Assembly: GCA_964537075.1 (NCBI GenBank)
Contig: CAZIBB010000019.1
Coordinates: 1-16,902 of the forward strand
Direction of reading: 5' to 3'
Length of the DNA stretch: 16,902 nt
Source: CAYTED01 sp964537075
GTDB lineage: Bacteria > Patescibacteriota > Minisyncoccia > Moranbacterales > UBA1568
Shown: one piece after another, positions 13,033 to 16,902 of the stretch
Numbering within the stretch: position 1 is the stretch's first letter
How the letters are laid out: every line of letters begins with the position of its first letter
Made by a program: the position numbers and the translations under genes
Notes under the pieces: model-generated
What the model was told of the DNA's origin: nothing
What the model saw: the letters and a program-made list of their open reading frames with translations, nothing else
Database searches by the model: none

Positions 13033-13151
13033 CCAGCACTTATTTGGCACAGCGCCACAGGCGCAAAAAGACAATCAATAAGAATCCAGTAGCACCCCAA
13101 GCATTAGCTATTATAAGCATCCGACTTAATAAAGTGCCGAATAAGTGCTGG
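13033..13151. mobile_element. MITE-like element with 18-bp inverted ends
   Basis: CCAGCACTTATTTGGCAC at 13033-13050 and GTGCCGAATAAGTGCTGG at 13134-13151 are inverted repeats with 17 of 18 matches. They enclose 83 nt with no ORF of note. I see no target-site duplication. It may be a miniature inverted-repeat element or a structured RNA. It lies upstream of pyrF and contains a TATAAT on -, so it may supply the promoter. The rest of the 12934-13223 gap holds the leader ORF and the ATP-unit terminator. Confidence 0.7.
13110..13115 (-). promoter_or_regulatory. -10 box for the pyrF unit inside the inverted repeat
   Basis: A perfect TATAAT on -, with TG four bases upstream, lies within the MITE-like element. 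No clear -35 is seen. A start near 13103 would give a leader of about 195 nt before pyrF containing one arm of the inverted repeat and the short leader ORF. Confidence 0.4.
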
Positions 13152-13169
13152 ACCAGCTTTTTCCCATCA

Positions 13170-13194
13170 AAAAAAGCCTCAGCAGAGGCTTTTT
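13170..13194. terminator. Intrinsic terminator of the ATP synthase unit
   Basis: AAAAAGCCTC and GAGGCTTTTT form a perfect 10-bp stem with a 4-nt loop. On - it is followed by seven T, 30 nt after the stop of the helical protein gene. It is symmetrical enough to act on both strands. Confidence 0.9.
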
Positions 13195-13223
13195 ATATAA
13201 CTCTCATGAAAAAATTTCTTCGT

Positions 13224-13799
13224 CTATGCCTTTTCAAGCTCAGTGAAAAATTCACTTTTGATCTGAGTGAGCATTTCCAAATCAGGAGCGCCATCAGCTG
13301 ATAGCACCTTCATCTTCGCTTCCGTCGCCTGATGTATGATGGCGCGAATTTCTTCCGAAGTGAACACGAGCTCGTCCTTATATCCGAGAAAAATGACCGT
13401 GATATCGCGCAAGTATTGGATAAAGAGCTGGCATTCCTTGTCAGGATATTCTGTGAATAATTTTTCAACGATGGTATGTACGTCATGTACGGTTGCCGTC
13501 AGAGATTGGAATTTCCCGTAAATATCCTGAAGGATTTGCTGATCGATACCAAGTGAAGCCGCCATGAGATACATCTCGGTCTGGATCATGTCTTCCTTCA
13601 ACTGTTTCCCGTTTTCATGCTTCTTGGCCGCATCGAGAAAGAATTTCTCCATCGATTCGAGATACGTAACGAAGGAAGAGAGATCCTCATATTTATATTT
13701 CTCCCGCAAACGAGACGCCACGAGTTCTAGACTCTTTCGACGCTCAACCTCAGGATTTCCTTCAAACATCTTTTTTAGCATCCGACTTTCAAATCCCAT
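13224..13799 (-). CDS. Helical protein of unknown function
   Basis: This 191-residue protein is almost wholly predicted alpha-helix, charged (Glu/Lys rich) and soluble, without signal peptide, membrane segment or catalytic motif. Helices can be read at about residues 16-33 (PEVERRKSLELVASRLREKY), 38-60, 66-85, 93-115, 120-135 and 145-160. I do not recognise the family. It begins 32 nt after the atpC stop on the same strand and ends just before the terminator, so it is probably the last gene of the ATP synthase operon. That could mean an assembly or regulatory role, but co-transcription is the only support. No SD is seen; ATG 13799 is the first start, with later Met codons at residues 7 and 11 as alternatives. 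Confidence 0.78.
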   Translation of the reverse strand: MGFESRMLKKMFEGNPEVERRKSLELVASRLREKYKYEDLSSFVTYLESMEKFFLDAAKKHENGKQLKEDMIQTEMYLMAASLGIDQQILQDIYGKFQSLTATVHDVHTIVEKLFTEYPDKECQLFIQYLRDITVIFLGYKDELVFTSEEIRAIIHQATEAKMKVLSADGAPDLEMLTQIKSEFFTELEKA

Positions 13800-13831
13800 A
13801 CGACAAATCTATTAGATTACATCCACGGATA

Positions 13832-14287
13832 TTATACCTCGCTTCCGGTATTCATTGAAATACTGCGTCGCGAATGGTGTTTCCTCGCGACCCGGACACG
13901 GGCGGTCTCCTTCTCGATCATCGCCGCGACACGGGCATAATCCTCCTCATCCGCATGCACCCGCTCCTTCATGATCTCTTCGGCTTTCTTCCTGGCATCT
14001 TCCGCCCGGGCGAGATCTATCTCTTCCGCCCGCTCTGCAGTGTCCGCGAGGACAATAAGGGTATTATCATGAAACTCAACGAAACCGCCGGAAGTCGCCA
14101 GACTCATCTCATCGGCATTTATTTCTTTTCGAATGATAATTTCCCCCGGCTTCACTGCTCCGATATAGGGCATGTGATTCGGGAGAATCGTCACATCTCC
14201 GCCTTCAATCGGAAGTGTGATCTGATAGATCACCTCCTCAAGCACGGTTTTCTCCGGAGTGACAATCTTAAACTTTATTGAAGCCAT
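13832..14287 (-). CDS. atpC: F1 ATP synthase epsilon subunit
   Basis: The 151-residue protein matches the epsilon subunit, which sits on the central stalk and can inhibit ATP hydrolysis. Residues 1-85 form the expected beta domain (FKIVTPEKTVLEEV, ITLPIEGGDVTILPNHMPYIGAVKPGEI, GGFVEFHDNTLIVLADTAERAEEID). Residues 88-132 form the two-helix C-terminal part (LARAEDARKKAEEIM, then EEDYARVAAMIEKETARVRVA). It ends in a basic, Ser-rich tail of about 20 residues that is longer than usual. It follows atpD after 144 nt of repeat-rich sequence and has no SD. Confidence 0.95.
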   Translation of the reverse strand: MASIKFKIVTPEKTVLEEVIYQITLPIEGGDVTILPNHMPYIGAVKPGEIIIRKEINADEMSLATSGGFVEFHDNTLIVLADTAERAEEIDLARAEDARKKAEEIMKERVHADEEDYARVAAMIEKETARVRVARKHHSRRSISMNTGSEV

Positions 14288-14305
14288 AGTAGTTTGTTAG
14301 TAAAG

Positions 14306-14426
14306 CACAAAATTCAAAACACAAAATCCAAACAAATCACAGTTCACAAAACAAGAATAGCTTGTGCTTTGATTTTTGATAATTGTGTTTTGTTTGGTCA
14401 TTTGTGTTTTTTATTTCTGTGTTTTC
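14306..14426. repeat. Inverted 7-nt repeat arrays between atpD and atpC
   Basis: Units CACAAAA, TTCAAAA, CACAAAA and TCCAAAC (14306-14333) and a similar array in reverse orientation (about 14383-14426, TTGTGTTTTGTTTGG and on) face each other, so the region could fold back on itself. It fills nearly all of the gap and holds no other feature. Confidence 0.65.
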
Positions 14427-14448
14427 TTCAGCTATTCCTTAGCTGAAG
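14426..14448 (-). other. Hairpin across the atpD stop codon
   Basis: CTTCAGCTA and TAGCTGAAG form a perfect 9-bp stem around a 5-nt loop (AGGAA on -). The atpD stop codon lies in the stem. No T run follows, so it is not a terminator; it may mark RNA processing or adjust the ratio of beta to epsilon subunit. Confidence 0.6.
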
Positions 14449-15817
14449 CTATTACCTCATCAATCGATCCCTTCATATAGAAATTCTGTTCCTGGATATC
14501 ATCGAGCTCGCCACTGAGGATGCGCTCGAATCCGCTGATCGTATCCTCGAGTTTCACATACTTTCCTTTGCTTCCGGTAAACTGTTCTGCCACGAAGAAC
14601 GGCTGTGAGAGATATTTCTGAATCTTTCGGGCGCGAGCCACGGTCTGTTTATCCTCATCGGTCAATTCTTCCATACCGAGAATAGCGATGATGTCTTGCA
14701 AGTCCTTGTATTTCTGGAGCACCTTCTGCACGGCACGAGCCACGGTATAATGACGCTCACCGACGAGTTGCGGATCGAGAATAGTCGAGCTTGAGTCGAG
14801 CGGGTCGACTGCCGGATAGATACCGAGTTCCGAGAGCGAACGGGAAAGCACGACGGTCGAATCCAGATGTCCGAAAGTCGTCGCCGGTGCCGGGTCAGTC
14901 AAATCGTCCGCCGGCACATACACGGCCTGCACCGAGGTGATCGAGCCCTTCTTCGTCGAAGTGATGCGCTCCTGGAGAGCACCCATTTCTTCGGCGAGCG
15001 TCGGCTGATATCCCACGGCTGAGGGAATACGACCGAGGAGGGCTGACACTTCCGAACCTGCCTGCGTAAAACGGAAAATATTATCGACGAAAAGAAGCAC
15101 GTCTTTCCCTTCGGCGTCACGGAACTCTTCGGCCATCGTAAGCGCGGTCAAAGCGACCCGTTGACGAGCTCCCGGCGGTTCATTCATCTGTCCGAACACG
15201 AGGGCGGTCTTGTCGAGCACCCCGGACTCCTTCATCTCATGATACAAGTCATTGCCTTCGCGGGTACGCTCACCCACGCCGGCGAACACCGAATAGCCAC
15301 CGTGCTCCTGCGCGATATTTCTGATGAGTTCCTGGATCACAACCGTCTTCCCTACACCCGCGCCTCCGAAGAGACCAACTTTCCCACCCTTCATGAACGG
15401 ACAAATGAGGTCGATAGACTTGATACCGGTTTCAAACACTTCCGTCTTCGTCGACTGCTCATCGAATGCCGGGGCCGCGCGATGAATCGATCGCTTCACT
15501 TTCGTCGTTATTTCCGGTTTGCCATCGATCACCGCACCGAGCACATTGAACATACGCCCGAGCACCTCTTCGCCGACCGGCACCGAGATCGGCGCACCGG
15601 TCGCTACGACTTTCATCCCGCGAGCGAGACCGTCCGTCGTACCCATGGCCACCGCACGCACGCGGCTCCCACCCAAGTGTTGATGCACCTCCGCGATCAA
15701 TGTGACATCGCCCATTGTGATCTCAATTGCATCATATACTTTCGGTAATACGGTACCTTCAGCAAACTCCGCATCCACTACCGGCCCGATTACCTGAATA
15801 ATTTTTCCTGTGCTCAT
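14432..15817 (-). CDS. atpD: F1 ATP synthase beta subunit
   Basis: The catalytic beta subunit of F1. I start at ATG 15817 (MSTGKIIQVIGPVVDAEF, 461 residues); a longer frame from 15859 would add 14 residues encoded by a 7-nt repeat array and absent from the family. Visible are the N-terminal beta barrel, Walker A GGAGVGKT (151-158), GERTREGND with the catalytic Glu183, FGQMNEPPGAR, Walker B LLFVDN (241-246), SALLGRIPSAVGYQPTLAEEMG, and the C-terminal EELTDED loop, which replaces DELSEED. All key residues are intact, so the enzyme should be active. It lies between atpG and atpC in the standard order, with repeat-rich gaps of 164 and 144 nt on its two sides, unusually long for this operon. Confidence 0.99.
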   Translation of the reverse strand: MSTGKIIQVIGPVVDAEFAEGTVLPKVYDAIEITMGDVTLIAEVHQHLGGSRVRAVAMGTTDGLARGMKVVATGAPISVPVGEEVLGRMFNVLGAVIDGKPEITTKVKRSIHRAAPAFDEQSTKTEVFETGIKSIDLICPFMKGGKVGLFGGAGVGKTVVIQELIRNIAQEHGGYSVFAGVGERTREGNDLYHEMKESGVLDKTALVFGQMNEPPGARQRVALTALTMAEEFRDAEGKDVLLFVDNIFRFTQAGSEVSALLGRIPSAVGYQPTLAEEMGALQERITSTKKGSITSVQAVYVPADDLTDPAPATTFGHLDSTVVLSRSLSELGIYPAVDPLDSSSTILDPQLVGERHYTVARAVQKVLQKYKDLQDIIAILGMEELTDEDKQTVARARKIQKYLSQPFFVAEQFTGSKGKYVKLEDTISGFERILSGELDDIQEQNFYMKGSIDEVIASAKE

Positions 15818-15827
15818 AACATTTTTC

Positions 15828-15914
15828 ACATAACATATAACATACAACATGGAACACAAAACGAATCTTCTTCTCTGATTGTTCTATGCTCTTTGTTACA
15901 TGCTCTATCTCTGT
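15828..15914. repeat. Inverted 7-nt repeat arrays between atpG and atpD
   Basis: Units ACATAAC, ATATAAC, ATACAAC, ATGGAAC and ACAAAAC (15828-15862) are followed, after about 17 nt, by TGTTCTA, TGCTCTT, TGTTACA and TGCTCTA (15880-15907). The second array is roughly the reverse complement of the first, so the gap could form a long imperfect hairpin. Confidence 0.75.
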
Positions 15915-15959
15915 TTCCTTTTATTAAAATCTTATTTACTCGGATGACTTTTCTTATTC

Positions 15960-15980
15960 TTGATTCTAGATTCTAGATTC
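15960..15980. repeat. Short 7-nt repeat array after atpG
   Basis: TTGATTC followed by two TAGATTC units ends two bases before the complement of the atpG stop codon. Three units in perfect register. Confidence 0.65.
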
Positions 15981-15981
15981 A

Positions 15982-16881
15982 TCATTTCTGCACTGCCGCC
16001 ATACCGGCCGAGAGCTCTGCGATTTCCTGCGTAATCTTGCCCTGACGGATCTGATTGTATGCGAGAGTGAGATCTCCCACCATTTCCTTCGCCGCATCAG
16101 TCGCATTTCGCATCGCCATCATCCGAGCCGACTCCTGAGAAGCATTGCTCTCAAGCACAGCATGATAGAGCTCCATCTCGATCAATCGGGGAATCATTCG
16201 CCACAGCACTTTTTTCGGCGACGGTTCGATCACATACTCCGCCACGAGATTCCGCTCCTTCATCTCATCCGCATGACCCATCTCATCCAAGGCCTTATGT
16301 ACGTCCTTTTCCGTCACAGGAAGAAGGGCCCGCACCTTCACTTCCTGTGAAAGCATAGACTTGAAATCCGTATAGATCATGACGACGCGGTCGATACGCC
16401 CCTTCTCAAATTCCTCGATCATCACTTTCGCGACCGGTCGCATGAGCTCGACATTGGGCGTCCCGAGTATATCTGAAAACGACGCGATGATTTCGCCATT
16501 GAGTCGCCTAACTGACGCATCCGCTTTCTTGCCGATCGTGATGAATACTGATTCACGACCTTCATCTTCCTTCAGGGTCTGACGCAATTTCTTGATTATC
16601 TGCGAATTGAAACCACCGCACAAACCGCGATTCGATGAAATCACGACGTAGAGCTGTTTCTTCACCAGTCGCTCGGAGAGGAGCGGGTGCTGCTCGAACT
16701 TCTGAAGCAAAGAGAGCTGGTGCAGCATACTGACCACGCATTCCGCGTACGGACGTATCGCCGTGACCTGTGCCACCGCCTTGCGCATTTTGACAGCCGA
16801 AATCATCTCCATGGCCCGGGTTATTTTCCCGGTGGCCTTGACTCCTTTGATACGCCTGCGAATGTCTCGGATACTAGCCAT
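15982..16881 (-). CDS. atpG: F1 ATP synthase gamma subunit
   Basis: The gamma subunit is the rotating central shaft of F1. The 299-residue protein shows the conserved N-terminal helix (MASIRDIRRRIKGVKATGKITRAMEMISAVKM region), the central domain beginning VVISSNRGLCGGFN, and the C-terminal helix ARMMAMRNATDAAKEMVGDLTLAYNQIRQGKITQEIAEL, all typical of the family. Length is usual (about 285-300). An SD, AAGGA, lies 4 nt before the ATG, a rare case in this window. atpA would be expected just beyond the right edge. atpD follows after 164 nt. Confidence 0.98.
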   Translation of the reverse strand: MASIRDIRRRIKGVKATGKITRAMEMISAVKMRKAVAQVTAIRPYAECVVSMLHQLSLLQKFEQHPLLSERLVKKQLYVVISSNRGLCGGFNSQIIKKLRQTLKEDEGRESVFITIGKKADASVRRLNGEIIASFSDILGTPNVELMRPVAKVMIEEFEKGRIDRVVMIYTDFKSMLSQEVKVRALLPVTEKDVHKALDEMGHADEMKERNLVAEYVIEPSPKKVLWRMIPRLIEMELYHAVLESNASQESARMMAMRNATDAAKEMVGDLTLAYNQIRQGKITQEIAELSAGMAAVQK

Positions 16882-16902
16882 ATATTCCTTAAATCACAAA
16901 AC

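Noticed and set aside
15818..15859. A 14-residue N-terminal extension of AtpD
   Set aside because: It is translation of the 7-nt repeat array; the family starts at MSTGKI-type sequence.

Overview
This window reads like chromosome from a Candidate Phyla Radiation (Patescibacteria, probably Parcubacteria-like) bacterium. That placement is inference: most genes lack a Shine-Dalgarno (SD) sequence, several protein families are of a CPR flavour (a cysteine-rich secreted repeat protein, short peptide insertions in LeuS and GlmS), and no gene ties it to a better-known phylum. Nothing looks like a prophage, insertion sequence or CRISPR array.

Layout. Positions 135-3880 on + hold a membrane-anchored TPR protein, an apolipoprotein N-acyltransferase (lnt) starting 6 nt after it, and a secreted cysteine-rich repeat protein, closed by a strong two-way terminator. 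From 6010 to 4133 on - lies glmS. Between glmS and that terminator are two further copies of the glmS 3' end in an 89-nt tandem array; this is the most unusual feature of the window. A small orphan gene with a strong SD (6310-6633, +) diverges from glmS. On - there follow leuS, yvcK/glmR and a HAD hydrolase; then a pyrimidine unit (pyrF, a 31-codon ORF, an orotate-phosphoribosyltransferase-like gene) with its own terminator and a likely leader ORF; then the distal part of an F1 ATP synthase operon (atpG, atpD, atpC) followed by a helical protein of unknown function and a terminator.

How the genes fit together. GlmS makes glucosamine-6-phosphate, the entry to UDP-GlcNAc and the cell wall. YvcK/GlmR homologues bind UDP-sugars, and the Bacillus subtilis protein stimulates GlmS, so enzyme and putative regulator are both here, though in separate transcripts. 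PyrF and the PRTase-like protein would together turn orotate into UMP. AtpG, AtpD and AtpC are the gamma, beta and epsilon subunits of F1.

Between and inside genes there are many degenerate 7-nt tandem repeats (five arrays inside leuS, one inside glmS, and others at gene boundaries), a dispersed GC-rich hairpin family, a 94-bp inverted repeat upstream of the HAD gene, and a 119-bp MITE-like element with 18-bp terminal inverted repeats upstream of pyrF.
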